Source: Aristolochia californica
Taxonomy: Eukaryota; Streptophyta; Magnoliopsida; Piperales; Aristolochiaceae
Direction: 5' to 3'
Assembly (NCBI GenBank): GCA_029961685.1
Contig: JARWKL010000008.1
Location: 23,159,981-23,223,980, forward strand
DNA: 64,000 nucleotides
The position numbers and the translations under genes were made by a program. Within the stretch, counting starts at the first letter, position 1. Every line of letters begins with the position of its first letter. The notes beneath the pieces were generated by a model. That model had not been told where the DNA came from. It did no database searches and saw nothing but the letters and a program-made list of their open reading frames with translations. Below are positions 21,206-32,160 of the stretch, in pieces.

Positions 21206-22229
21206 AAAATGCATGATGAAGACTTTAAGTGGATAGTGTGGTCCAAAAAATGATATAACTTCATATGTTGCATGGCCAATGGGACAGACTACGTTGATCA
21301 ACTCTGAAACTATGTTAAATTGGGGCTCAAATACCATGTAAATTTCAGGAAAAGAGAAAATTTTCACTAAATTCATGTAGTTTGAATACATGAGTCTCTA
21401 TTTATAATAGAGGAAAGAAGTAAAGTCCAGTTAAAATTAAACCACCCTTATCTTATTTACACCCAAAGTTAAACACTGAAAGATTAGTCCTAAAATAATT
21501 AAAAAATGAACAAAAATAGAAGACTAACATAATTAAAACATCTTTAAATTGAAACTCTTCTATAAAACTTCCTTCCATAATAATTCTAGCTCCGTAAGGA
21601 CTTCTTGTTGGGAGAGTCACGTGAGTGGACATTGTGGTCCAACAAATGATACAACTACATATGTTGTGTGACCAATGGGATAGACTAAAATGCTCAACTC
21701 TGATACGTTGTTAAATTTTTGGAAAAGAGAAAAAATTCACTAACTTCATGTTATTTGAATACATGAATCTCTATTTATAATAGAGGAAAGAATTAGAATC
21801 CTATTACAATTAAACCACCCCTATCCTACTTACACCCAAAGTTAAACACTAAAAGATAAGTCTTTGAACAATTACACAACTTAACACAAATAGAAGACTA
21901 ACATAATTAAAACTCCTTTAAATTGAAACTCTTTTATGAGACTTCCATAATAATTCTATCTCTGTAAGGATTTCTTGTTGTGAGAGTTATGTGACACTCT
22001 TCCATACTTTCTCTTCAACGGCCCAAATGAGGGCTTGACTAGCCAAGGCCAAAATGAGGACTTGACTAGCCTAGGGAAAAATGCGTAATGAAGACTTTAA
22101 GTGAAAATTGCGGTCCAATAAATGATATAACTGCATATGTTGCGTGACCAATGGGATAGACTAAGATGCTCAACTCTGATACCAAGTTAAATTAGGCTCT
22201 GATGCCATGTTAAATTTATGGTAAATTTT
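21206..22229 (-). repeat. Repeat family D: tandem LTR-like units
   Basis: Two to three partial copies of one unit in tandem. Each has an LTR-like block starting about TGT(T)AAATTT (21336; 21711), with TATAAATAGAG on the minus strand (a good TATA box) and ending near '...gagagttatgtgaca' (about 21996). A pyrimidine-rich stretch (polypurine complement) and a 200-bp internal part follow, ending in CTCTGATACCA, the iMet primer complement. Short LTRs, almost no internal DNA and tandem arrays resemble TRIM elements. No protein is encoded. Confidence 0.55.
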
Positions 22230-23345
22230 CAAGCACAAGACCTTCCAACATACTATTTTCAATTGTAATAAAATTTAGAGATGAGAGTTCTACCAAGCAT
22301 GTAGGGATAGGTCTAGGAAATCTACTATCCAAGATGCATAAGTAGGCTAGATTTTTTAATGAGAATACCCAATTAAGCATTGACACAATCAGATCTTCAA
22401 AACCTCTTGAGAACAGAGTTTGTAGGTTGTGTAAATTTCTAAATTGGCTTAGAAAGCCCTTCATGGTTTGATTTTCTTTTGATACTCCCAAGTCAAGACT
22501 AGTAAGAGTTGTCATATTGCCAATAGACTCTGGGATTTCTCCATATAGCTGCACTCACTAATGTCCATTGTCTTAATATTCTTCAAACTTCCATTGAATA
22601 GATTTGAGTAATTTATTCCAATGTTATCATTATCTGACAATCGGAGCTCCTCCAAGTGAGGCAACTCTGCAAACTCTAAAAGTCTTAGAAATCATTATGA
22701 TTGAACTCAATTGACACAAGTGCGGTAGTATTAACTAACCAATTAGAAATTTTTGAATAGAAACTGTTATAACTAAGGTCCTAATGACGCAGCTGTGTAA
22801 GATTGAGAAATGAGGGTGTTGGGGAGGGGGGTGGGGGGTGGGGGGCACTTGGATGAAAAGTTTCCGACATTTCAAGTATTTGTAGGGAAGAAAGTGAACT
22901 AATTACTTGAAACCCGCGAGAACCTATCACGAAAAGGTTAACATTGTTCATCTCTAGGTGCTTCAGAGATGGCATATTTAGCATCTAGTTAAGACTATCT
23001 GCATACAAACGTGATGAGGAAACCTTTGGTTCTATGTTGGAAGAAATATCCAAAAAGTGAAGATTAAGAAAGATTTCCAAGATAGAAAGGGAAATTCCTG
23101 CTGAATCCTTCATACGATAAGTCCAAATGCCTCAACTCCTTTTAGGAACCAATAAAATCCAGAGTTTTAACTCCATATAAAGAGTTCCCCCTCAAGTCTA
23201 GGTGTTGGAGATGTTTTAGTTGCAACAATGGTGCATTGATCTGGCCAGTCAAACTTCCTCCCTATGCACCATCATTGCAATTATCTAGTTCAGAGTTGAG
23301 ACCACAAAGGCCGTCAAGATGAATAGGATCTTGTACCCTATTTAA
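22216..23345 (-). pseudogene. LRR receptor-like protein (RLP/EIX2-like) pseudogene fragment
   Basis: Minus translations give extracellular leucine-rich repeats: G-S-L-T-G-Q-I with L-L-Q-L-K-H-L-Q-H-L-D-L-R-G-N (about 23190-23260), a K-E-L-R-H-L-D-L-S repeat (about 23120), M-P-S-L-K-H-L-E-M-N (22940-22980), I-P-E-S-I-G-N-M-T-T-L-T-S-L-D-L (22490-22545) and I-P-T-C-L-V-E-L-S-S-L (22290). Plant receptor-like proteins of this kind sense microbes at the plasma membrane. Frameshifts and stops separate the pieces. There is no signal peptide, transmembrane segment or C terminus. A Pro/Ser insertion from a G-rich stretch lies at 22818-22850. Confidence 0.75.
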
Positions 23346-23347
23346 TT

Positions 23348-23542
23348 ATGGCATGTAAGATCCTTCCATTTTCAGCAATATGGAGCAACATCCCAGGAGG
23401 CAAGAAGATTGAATCGATCGATGAGATTACTTTTGAATTTGGTAAGTGTCTCTCTCCACATTACAACAAATCACTTGTGAAGGATCGATCCCCTTTCATT
23501 AGATACCTAGCAAAAGAAACGCAGCTAACTTATCAGAATTGA
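23348..23542 (+). other. Possible exon of an unrecognised plus-strand gene
   Basis: Reads F-S-A-I-W-S-N-I-P-G-G-K-K-I-E-S-I-D-E-I and then F-E-F-G, directly followed by the donor-like GTAAGTGTC at 23440. A pyrimidine-rich stretch ending TTTTCAG (23629-23635) could be the acceptor. The peptide looks like real coding sequence but I do not recognise the protein. It may be a decayed exon. After 23640 up to 24170 I see only AT-rich sequence with a purine-rich stretch (23800-23930) and a plus-strand TATATATTTATA (23973-23988), possibly an old LTR. Confidence 0.3.
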
Positions 23543-24174
23543 AGTTTCCCACATGTGTTAGACAATAACTTTGTTCCCCTGATGCTTCTTACTTCTTTCA
23601 TCTCTTTATGGTTTATACATACTGTTGATTTTCAGGATTCCATAGCCTTACAATCTTTGATAATGAAGGAAAGAAGGAAGAAAGCATGAGAGATAAAGCT
23701 CATAAGGAGTGAATAAGGGACAAAGATCATAAGATAATTACATCAATGACACCCAAGTTTGCCTATATTTTCTAAAACTCCCCCTTGTTGCCTTCTAGGG
23801 ACAACACTTAAATACAAGATATCTCCAAAGGAAGGAGAGAAGAGAGGAAACTCTAGCTCTTAGGAGGGAGGAGTGAAGAAACCAAGGGAGAGAAAGAAGA
23901 GGAAAAGCGAGAGAGTTTTATGGACGAATTTGAGCCAAGAAAAAGAGGCTTAAATGCACTTCCCCATGCCTTGAGTATATATTTATAGGTGTATGAAGGT
24001 GTTTAAAATGACTACGATGCCGTTAGGGCTACATGCTTTAAAAGTAAAAGGACATAAGAGGATATACACCAACTTGTATAATTATAATTCTATGCCATCT
24101 CGATGAAAATTCTCCTTATTTACTAGCCATGCCGCCCCTACACATGTGGGTGTCTCTTAACAATCCCCATCAAG

Positions 24175-24664
24175 ATGGGTCCCGTCTTTCTTCCCTTACT
24201 AGTTATTGGATGCACATGTTTTGTTCATGTCACATCCCCCCAGAAGAGTATGCTTGATCTTAACTATCTTAAGTGCATCTTCTTGGGTTATTCTCTTACC
24301 CAAAAAGGTTATGTCTTCTATAATCCTTCTCTTCAGATAGTACTTATCTCTAGGGATGTTACTTTTTTTAGGACACATTTTTTTGTTCTAACAACTCCAA
24401 GACCTATCGTGCCACTTGATGTGGATCTCCTTCAACCCCCTAAAGCAACAGTCGATACCACACTTGACTGACAATTTGATACAAGGTCCATATCCATACC
24501 CTCTATATTTGTCCCACGGTCATATCAGAAGGCTTTGAAACATCTAGGATAGAAGGCAGCAATGGAAGAAGATATCAATGCGTTATATGACAATCAAACA
24601 TGCATCTTGGTTCCGCTTCCTTTTGTGAAGAAACCCATGGGCTATAAATGAGTTTTTACCATCA
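24175..24664 (+). pseudogene. pol: Ty1/copia pol fragment, copy 1
   Basis: Plus-strand frame with G-C-T-C-F-V-H, L-K-C-I-F-L-G-Y-S and Q-K-G-Y-V-F-Y-N-P-S, then V-T-F-F, the conserved stretch after copia integrase. After stops it has the RT start L-V-P-L-P-F-V-K-K-P-M-G-Y-K and V-F-T-I-K-H. The 3' part (24336-24664) is repeated at 34115-34375 plus 39697-39771 with about 96-97% identity. It ends where truncated chromovirus E begins. Confidence 0.85.
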
Positions 24665-25541
24665 AGCACACTCGAAAAGGGGTAGTACCCAGTGCGGTGT
24701 GGTATGAGGTATTATAACAATACTCCGCCCATGCTAACCAACGAACCCACTGTCGGGGCGTGTCCCCCACAAAGCACCGTAAATACATCTCCAATGTGCG
24801 GTTAACCACCTTTGTCTGGCCGTCTGTCTGAGGGTGGTATGCTGAAGAAAAGGCTAACTTGGAGCCATGGAGCTTAAATAGTTCCCCCCAGAATTTACTG
24901 GTGAAGATAGCATCACGGTCGCTGGTGATGGTCTCTGGAAGGCCATGGAGGCGGACAATATTATCCATGAAGAGCTGAGTGACTTGTGTTGCTGTATACG
25001 GATGGCTGAGGGCCATAAAGTGGGCATATTTCGAGAACCGGTCTACCAAAACAAGAATAACAGATTTCCTTGCAGAAGGAGGAAGACCATCGATAAAATC
25101 CATTGAAAGATCTGACCATACCTGTGAAGGAAGTTGAAGTGGCTGGAGCAAGCCGGCGGATTGTAAGGATTCAGACTTATTCCTCTGACAGACCTGGCAC
25201 GCTGCAACATAATCAGCAATGACCCGCTTCATACCTCTCCGATAAAACTCCCGACTGAGGCGGAAGTATGTCTTCTGCTGGCCCTCATGTGTACTATCAT
25301 GAAAGGAGGCAATAATGGCAGGAAGGAGTACCGACGAAGGATGAAGATATATGTGCCCTTTATATAGAATGAGACTGTCCTGTAGTGTCCAATTATTGTC
25401 CTTGAAATGGTTTTTTATTTGAGCTTGTAATGCAAGGAGATCCGGATGATGGCTAGTATCCTGACGGATTGTGTCCAGCAAAGGGGACCTGGGGTGGCTC
25501 AGTGCGTACAGGTGTGAATCCCCTAGTTCTCTGCGTGACAA
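24665..25541 (-). pseudogene. pol: E integrase (zinc domain and core, C-terminally truncated)
   Basis: Open frame of about 290 element codons. Zinc domain H-D-S-T-H-E-G ... C-Q-V-C-Q-R-N-K. Core with [19 protein letters not shown] and T-S-D-R-D-A-I-F. The third catalytic position reads D-G-Q-T-K-V-V-N-R, Lys for Glu. It ends G-T-T-P-F-R-V and is then fused to copia sequence read backwards, with the stop at 24642. Confidence 0.92.
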
Positions 25542-25599
25542 GGCGTCTGCTACCCGGTTTGTATTCCACTTGAAAATCGAATCCCATTAATTTGTTGAG

Positions 25600-26580
25600 C
25601 TAATATTGTTGTGGGGATGTAGTAAGGCGTTGCTCCAATAAGTATTTGAGGCTACAGTGGTCTGTCCGGATCACAAAAGGTCTACCCCACAGATACGGCC
25701 TCCAATGCTGCATGGCTTTGGCCAAACCAATCAGTTCCCTTTCATAAGTGGCTAACTTGTGATGGTGAGGAGCGAGATGGCGGCTGAAGTAGGCAATGGG
25801 GTGTCCCTGTTGCTGCAAGACGGCACCTATCCCTCCCCCGGATACATCGCATTCTATGATGAAATTTTTGACAAAGTTTAGCAATTGGAGAACTGGTGCT
25901 GACGCTAATGCCTGTTTTAAGTTGTTAAATGAGGAGTCCGCCAACTGAGACCACTGAACGGCATGCTTCTTCAGTAAATTGTGCAATGGTTCTGCCATGT
26001 GACCATAGTCTTTGATAAATTTTCTATAATACCCTGCGAGACCAAGGAACCCTTTAAAAGCTGTAACGGAGTGAGGTGTGGGCCAATCCATAACCGCCTG
26101 TATCATGCTGAAGTCTGGTTTCACCCCAGAGGCAGCGATCACATGCCCCAAATAAGCTACTTGAGAAGTGGCAAAGTCACATTTGGCTCGATTGAGAAAT
26201 AAATGGTGCGCTCAGAGAATTGTGAAAACCTGTCTCAATTGGTGCAAATGTTCTTCCCAAGTTTTGCTATAGACCAGTATATCGTAAAAAAAAACTAAAA
26301 CATGCTTTCGTAAGAAATGGCGAAATACCTGGTTCATAAGCGCTTGAAAGGTGGACGGGGCATTGGATAGCCCAAATGGCATCACCAGGAACTCGTAGTG
26401 ACCATGGTGGGTGCGGAAGGCAGTTTTTTCGACATCCTCCGAATAAACCCGAATCTAATGGTAGCCAGATTTCAAGTCCAACTTTGTAAATAATTCAGAG
26501 CCGTGTAGCTCATCCAATAATTCATCTACCACCGGAATTGGAAATTTATCTTTGATGGTGTGAGCATTGAGTTCACGGTA
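25600..26580 (-). pseudogene. pol: E reverse transcriptase C-terminal part and RNase H
   Basis: Frame 25600-26151 has [14 protein letters not shown], then I-E-C-D-V-S-G-G-G-I-G-A-V-L (RNase H first Asp), A-Y-F-S-R and R-T-D-H-C-S-L-K-Y-L. Upstream (26152-26580) the palm is broken by stops. The catalytic box reads V-F-F-Y-D-I-L near 26280-26300, with the first Asp replaced by Tyr, as in B and C. Confidence 0.88.
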
Positions 26581-26582
26581 AT

Positions 26583-27407
26583 CTACACAAAAGCACCAAG
26601 ATTTATCTGATTTTTTACCAGCAATACCGGGGACGAAAAAGGAGAATGACTAGGCTGAATAATACCCTGTTGGAGCATTTGTTGACATTGCCTTTCTATC
26701 TCATCTTTTTGCACATGGGGATAGCAGTAGGGACGCACTACCACTGGTTTTGTGCCCATCTTCAAACGAATTCTGTGATCACAAGCTCGTATAGGCGGAA
26801 GGTCTGCAGGTTCCTGAAATAAATTAGCATATTCGGCCAACAATGAGGCTAAGTTATCCCCTTTTGAAGGACCCACAAAAAGTGTTTGGAAGCTGCATGG
26901 CCGCTGGGCGCTAGTGCCCTGGAGGGTGATCGGATGGTTGTCCTGTTTAAAACTTATGGTAAGGGATTGGGAATCCCATAAGATCGGACCCAATCGCTGT
27001 AGCCATTTAATGCCCAATACAAGGTCAAACCCAGCCAGCGGAATGACCAAAAAATCTGCTACAAAGGAGTGACCCTCAATAGTAAAGGGCACTACTGAAC
27101 CGAAACCCACTGTGGTGACCTTGTCACCGTTAGCCACTGAGATTGATATTCCTGATTTCTGCTGTAGTGATAACCCCAACTGTTGTCCTGCCTGGCTGCT
27201 TATAAAATTATGTGTGCCGCCTGAGTCCACAAGTGCAAGCAGAATATGATGGTTCATGGTGGCGTGGACCTGCATGGTATTTGTGCGATGCAGGCCTGTC
27301 ATTGCATGGAGGGAGATTTCTGGTTCCTCCTCCTCGGTTTGGTCCACATCCTCCTGAAAGCATTCTCTGAGGGGTCTTCTATTTCTACCCAAAAGAGTCT
27401 TTTGCAT
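26583..27407 (-). pseudogene. pol: E protease and RT N-terminus (274-codon ORF)
   Basis: Residues about 58-70 are A-L-V-D-S-G-G-T-H-N-F-I-S, the retropepsin site. Residues 115-150 have F-L-V-I-P-L-A-G-F-D-L-V-L-G-I-K-W-L-Q. From residue 205 the RT N terminus: C-D-H-R-I-R-L-K-M-G-T-K-P, then [13 protein letters not shown] and [15 protein letters not shown] frameshift ends the frame at 26583. Codons are otherwise open, so this copy decayed only partly. Confidence 0.9.
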
Positions 27408-28403
27408 TGATGGCCCTTGACGAATTTTTCATCACAATTGAAACATAGGCCCTGAGCCCTTCTCTGATCAATTTCTGCTTTTGTGAGACGTTTGATAAAT
27501 CCCGGTGGTAGTGTAAAGGCTGGTGGTGGTGTTGGAGAGGGGTTGTGGGGTTGAGGCCTTTGGTTAGGGGGAAAATGACCATGGGGTTGTGGGCGAGGTG
27601 ACCAAGGGGGACGTTTGGTTAATGACTCTCGGAAGAGGCGTTGTTTGGTGTCCAATGCTCTTGCCAAATTCATGGCGTGGGCTAGGGAGGTGGGGGCTTC
27701 CAATTCCACTTCTAGGCGAAGGGGTTCTACCAGGCCAGCCGTGAACAAATTGACATAAAGTTCAGGCCACACCAAATGACTTGCACGAGCAAGTTTTTCT
27801 TGGAACAATTTCTGATATTGTTCTATAGTTCTAAGTTGTTTTAGTTTGACCAAATCCCCAACTGGGTCGCTGCGAAGCGGAGGATCAAACCGTAGCATGC
27901 AATTTTCTTTGAAAAATTCCCAATCATATACCACAAACTCGTTTTTGAATTGATGAAACCACGTAAGCGCTTCATCGAGCATGTGGAAGGCAGCTAATTG
28001 AACCTTGCCCTCGGGCAGAGTTCCTTGATTGGAAAAGAAATGATCACACCTGTGTAACCACATTAAAGGGTCGAAGGACCCATCATACGTTGGAAAATTA
28101 AGCTTTGTGTACCTTGGCATGGTAGGGGTGCTGGATTGATGTCCCCACGAGGTGGAGGTGTTTGGCGCAGGGGAGGAGGTGGTGGCGGTGGATGAGGGTT
28201 GAGATGATCTACTGTTTGTGAGGAGGATGCCATCTGGACGGAAAGCTGGGTAAATCCCTCCTCCATTCGGGACATCAACATCTAGCATTTGCCCTCCAGG
28301 CCATTAATTTGAGATTGTAGATCAGCATGGTTCTCTTCCACAAAATTTTGAATTTCTGCAGGGGAAGAGGAATCACCAAGGGTGGTCCTATCTGATACCA
28401 CGA
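27299..28403 (-). pseudogene. gag: E gag
   Basis: Frame 27299-28288 (329 codons) has P-R-Y-T-K-L-N-F-P-T-Y-D-G-S, L-M-W-L-H-R-C-D-H-F-F, the F-Q-E-K-L-A-R-A-S block and the zinc knuckle C-F-N-C-D-E-K-F-V-K-G-H-Q-C (about 27410-27455). The N-terminal codons up to the LTR (28289-28403) contain stops. Pol follows with a frame change at about 27350. Confidence 0.9.
28391..28400 (-). other. Primer-binding site of E (tRNA-iMet)
   Basis: TCTGATACCA, 3 bp before the LTR start at 28404. Confidence 0.88.
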
Positions 28404-28479
28404 TGTTAGGTTCTCTAGCCATGGATCGAGTCACCCGGCGATCTCCTCTAGCTTCCAGATTGAATGACGAAGAGGGGAA
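28404..28479 (-). repeat. 5' LTR of E, inner part
   Basis: TGTTAGGTTCTC to AGAGGGGAA. The last five bases GGGAA are the duplicated target of F. The LTR resumes at 33815. Confidence 0.85.
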
Positions 28480-28927
28480 TGTCTTCCCTTGCCATGGATC
28501 AGGTCACCCTTCTTTCCTCTCTTCCCTCCATGGATGATCTTGACGTTGGAAGAGAAACCTTGTTTCTTGAACGAGTAATGGTGGAACTCAATTTAGAATG
28601 AAGGAGTTTTGGAGGAAGCTCAACCTTGGACCTCACTCAAAGGGAGAATCTGACCTTGACCTCTGAGGGAGAATCAGACCTGTAAAATATAATTTTCTCA
28701 ATACTTGCCTCTCTTTTCCTTCACGTCCCCCTAAATAGGGTTGAGGACGAAAATACAAAGATGACCCATTAGGTCAAGTGGTTCACGCCACATTACACTG
28801 AACCAACCCAAAATAAACCAAACCAAATAAAGTAAACCAAACCGAATTGAAATTACATGAAAAGTAAATTGACATAATTTAATTCCTATGCCTATGGATA
28901 ACTCGTGATGCTATGGAGTCCATAACA
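28480..28927 (-). repeat. 3' LTR of F
   Basis: TGTCTTCCC (TGT plus a 7-bp deletion) to GGAGTCCATAACA. Followed by TCACCTC and 20 consecutive C (28934-28953), the complement of an expanded polypurine tract. Confidence 0.93.
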
Positions 28928-29669
28928 TCACCTCCCCCCCCCCCCCCCCCCCCTAGGAGAAAGAGCTTGTCCTCAAGCTCAAAGTATGGGTAGAGGGTGT
29001 GAAACGCCGCTAATGGCTCCCATGTCGTGTCACTAGGGTCAGCATCTGCCCATTGCACTAAGATCTCCCAATCACCCTGAATACGGCGAGTTTGTAATAC
29101 CTGTGCCGGGGTAGAAAGTACACATCCCTCATGGAGTGGTGGCAGCGGGGTGTGCAGCAAGGACGAATCACCGTGGAAGGCCTTTAATTGTGAGACATGA
29201 AAGACATTGTGAATTCTGGCCTCTGGCGGAAGCTGCAATCTGTAGGCCACCGTCCCAATGCGGTCCATCACCTGAAAGGGACCATAATATTTTGGAGAGA
29301 GCTTGTGGAGGCTGTCAACGATAGCTGCCTGTAGTGTTGGAGACGCAACCAAATATAATCTCCAGGAGAAAAGAAGACTTCTCGGTGCTTCTTGTCATAA
29401 TATTGTTTCATAAAATGTTGTGCCTTCTGTAGATGAGTGCGCACCTCAGTGATGAATGTGTCTCTTTCAGCCAATGCTTGGTCCAAAGTTGCGACTTTAG
29501 AGGCCCCTGGTTCATAGGCTAAAAGACGGGGAGGTTCTCTACCATATACCACCTTGAATGGGGTTGTACCGAGTGCGCTGTGGTACGAGGTGTTGTAACA
29601 AAACTCAGCCCAAGTGAGCCACTTAACCCACCTCTTAGGTGAGTCCCCCACGAAACACCAGAGATACAT
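28879..29669 (-). pseudogene. pol: F integrase C-terminal part and chromodomain
   Basis: Frames 29268-29669 and 28879-29352. The first starts after D-G-Q-T-E-V-V-N-R (catalytic Glu kept) and has [20 protein letters not shown] and D-Y-I-W-L-R-L-Q. The second has K-L-S-P-K-Y-Y-G-P-F and a chromodomain with W-E-I-L-V-Q-W-A-D-A-D-P-S-D-T-T-W-E-P-L, ending Y-F-E-L-E-D-K-L-F-L. It then reads through the poly-G polypurine tract as a Gly run into the LTR, to a stop at 28879. Confidence 0.9.
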
Positions 29670-30342
29670 TTCAATGGTTCTGTTGACGACCTCTGTCTGA
29701 CCATCAGTCTATGGATGGTAGGCTGAAGAAAAGGCTAACGTTGTGCCTTGTAACTTGAAGAGTTCTTTCCATAAGGTACTTGTAAAGATTGCATCCCTAT
29801 CACTGGTAATTGAATTTGGCATCCCATGTAATCGTACAATGTTATCCATAAAGAGTTGAGCGACCTATGTTGTAGTGTAAGGATGTGCCAGAGGAATGAA
29901 ATGCCCATATTTAGAGAAATGATCCACCACTACAAGGATAACAGATTTACCCGACGAAGAAGGAAGTCCATCTATGAAGTCCATAGAAATATCAGACCAG
30001 ACCTGTGACGGAAGCTGAAGTGGTTGGAGCAACCCCGCTGGACTTAATGTTTCAGCTTTATTCCGTTGACAAGTCTGACAAGCCGCCACATAATCAGCTA
30101 TACTGTGCTTCATGCACCTCCAATAAAATTCCCTACTGATTCAAAAATATGTTTTCTGTTGGCCCTCATGTGTACTGTCATGGGAAGAGGCCAAAATGCT
30201 GTTAATCAGAGGGGATGTGTGGTGTAGAAAAATTCTGTTTTTGTAGAGGACGAGATTGTCCTGAACCGTCCAATGTGGTGCCGTTGTGCCCTGCTGGATA
30301 TCCTGGCATAAGGAGATAATCTGGGTACTGTTGTGCCTCTTC
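29670..30342 (-). pseudogene. pol: F integrase zinc domain and core
   Basis: 30113-29865 has [18 protein letters not shown] and V-V-D-H-F-S-K-Y-G-H-F. T-S-D-R-D-A-I-F-T-S lies near 29770-29800. H-D-S-T-H-E-G is at about 30165-30185. Stops at about 29710, 29870 and 30140 break it. Confidence 0.88.
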
Positions 30343-31425
30343 CTATATAGAATCCAACAAGAGAGCTCTGGGCTGACTGATGGCGTTTAATTGCGGCTCT
30401 GGAACGTCCCAGCGAGATAAGGCATCAGCCCCTACATTCAAACTTCTCCGTTTATACTCGACAGAAAAGTCAAACCCCATAAGCTTACTTAACCAATGCC
30501 GTTGTGGTGAAGTAGTGAGACGCTGCTCAAGAAGATACTTGAGGCTGCAATGATCAGTGCGAATCAAAAAACAACGTCCCCAAAGATAAGGGTGCCAATG
30601 TTGTATAGCTTTCGCCAATCCAATCAATTCCCTCTCATAAGCTGCCAACTTGTGGCGGTGTTGGCTCAATTGACGGCTAAAATAAGCAATCGGGTGACCT
30701 TGTTGGTGCAACACTGCGCCAATACCGCCCCCTGAAGCATCACATTCCACTACAAAGGACTCCTCAAAGTCAGGGAGCTGCAAAACTGGGGCTGATGATA
30801 AGGCGTCTTTCAATTGCTAAAAGGAATGAGCTGCTGTCTCTGACCAGGTAAAAGCATTTTTCTTGAGGAGATTGTTGAGCGGAGCTGCAAGCTGGCCATA
30901 GCTACGAATAAATTTTCTATAATATCCAGCTAGGCCCAAAAATCCTCTTAAGGCTGTAATAGATGTAGGAATAGGCCAATCTGTGACCGCTTGTATCTTA
31001 CTCTGGTCTACCTTCACCCCTGATGCTGAAATAACGTGGCCCAAATATGCCACTTCTGATGTGCCCATAGAACATTTTGACTGATTTAAAACCAAATGAT
31101 GTGAACGTATAAGAGAAAATACCTGGTGAAGGTGCTGAAGATGTTCTTCCCAGCTTTTGCTATAGACCAAAATATCGTCGAAAAAGACCAATACATATTT
31201 TCGCAAGAGAGGGGAAAATACCTCATTCATGAGGGCCTGGAAGGTGGAAGGCGCATTTGACAGACCAAATGGCATTATGAGGAATTCAAAATGGTCGTGA
31301 TGCGTTCGGAACGCTGTTTTCTCCACATCTGATGGATGAACTCGGATTTGATGATAGCCAGATTTCAAATCGAGTTTAGTAAATATAGTAGCTCCATGTA
31401 GCTCATCTAACAGCTCGTCGACCAC
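30343..31425 (-). pseudogene. pol: F reverse transcriptase and RNase H
   Basis: 30817-31425 is an open RT frame: [28 protein letters not shown], the intact catalytic [10 protein letters not shown], and [11 protein letters not shown]. After one stop, 30343-30813 has the RNase H: V-E-C-D-A-S-G-G-G, A-Y-F-S-R-Q-L, A-Y-E-R-E-L and R-T-D-H-C-S-L-K-Y-L. One stop in about 1.1 kb makes this one of the best-kept pol stretches in the window. Confidence 0.92.
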
Positions 31426-31464
31426 TGGAATAGGAAATTTATCTTTAATTGTATGGGCATTGAG

Positions 31465-32160
31465 TTATCGGTAATCCACACCGAACCTCCATGACTTATC
31501 ATGCTTGCGGACTAGTAATACCAGTGAAGAAAAAGGAGACCTGCTGGGCTGAATAATACCCTGTGCTAACATCTGTCGGCACTGCCTTTCAATCTCATCC
31601 TTCTGTAAGTGAGGGTAACGATACGGACGTACCACTACCGGCTCGGTCCCCGTTTTCAAATGGATACGGTGATCACAGTGCCTAAGTGGCGGTAAGGCAG
31701 TAGGGTCTTGAAAGATATCCTCAAATTCTGTAAGTAAGTGAGATAATTTACATGTATTTGTGGACTGGACCTGGGCAACGTGTAGTGAGCAGGTGAGTGG
31801 TGCTTGTGTGCCATGCAATATAATCTGATGTTGGTCCTCTATAAAAGACATGGTCAGAGCATGGAAATCCCATAGTATTGGTCCCAACAATTGTAGCCAT
31901 TTAATTCCTAGCACCAAATCGAATTCTGATAGTGGAATCACCAGAAAATCTGCAACAAATTTATATCCCTCAATATCAAAGTGTGTGGCTGGTGATATGC
32001 CTACACTAGTAATTTTAGCCCCATTGGCTAATGATACAGAAAGACCATTCTGTTGCTGTACTACTAACCCAAGTTGTTCTGCCACCTGCTAACTGATGAA
32101 ATTATGTGTACTACCCGAGTCAACTAAAGCCAGTAACTGTAAATGATGTAATTGGGCTTT
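31465..32160 (-). pseudogene. pol: F protease and RT N-terminus
   Basis: The protease site A-L-V-D-S-G-S-T-H-N-F-I-S is at about 32093-32131, followed by a stop. Frame 31465-32085 (206 codons) then has S-V-S-L-A-N-G, F-L-V-I-P-L-S-E-F-D-L-V-L-G-I-K-W-L-Q and the RT start [14 protein letters not shown] nonsense change (TAA in place of a glutamine codon) near 31464 precedes the next RT frame. Confidence 0.9.
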
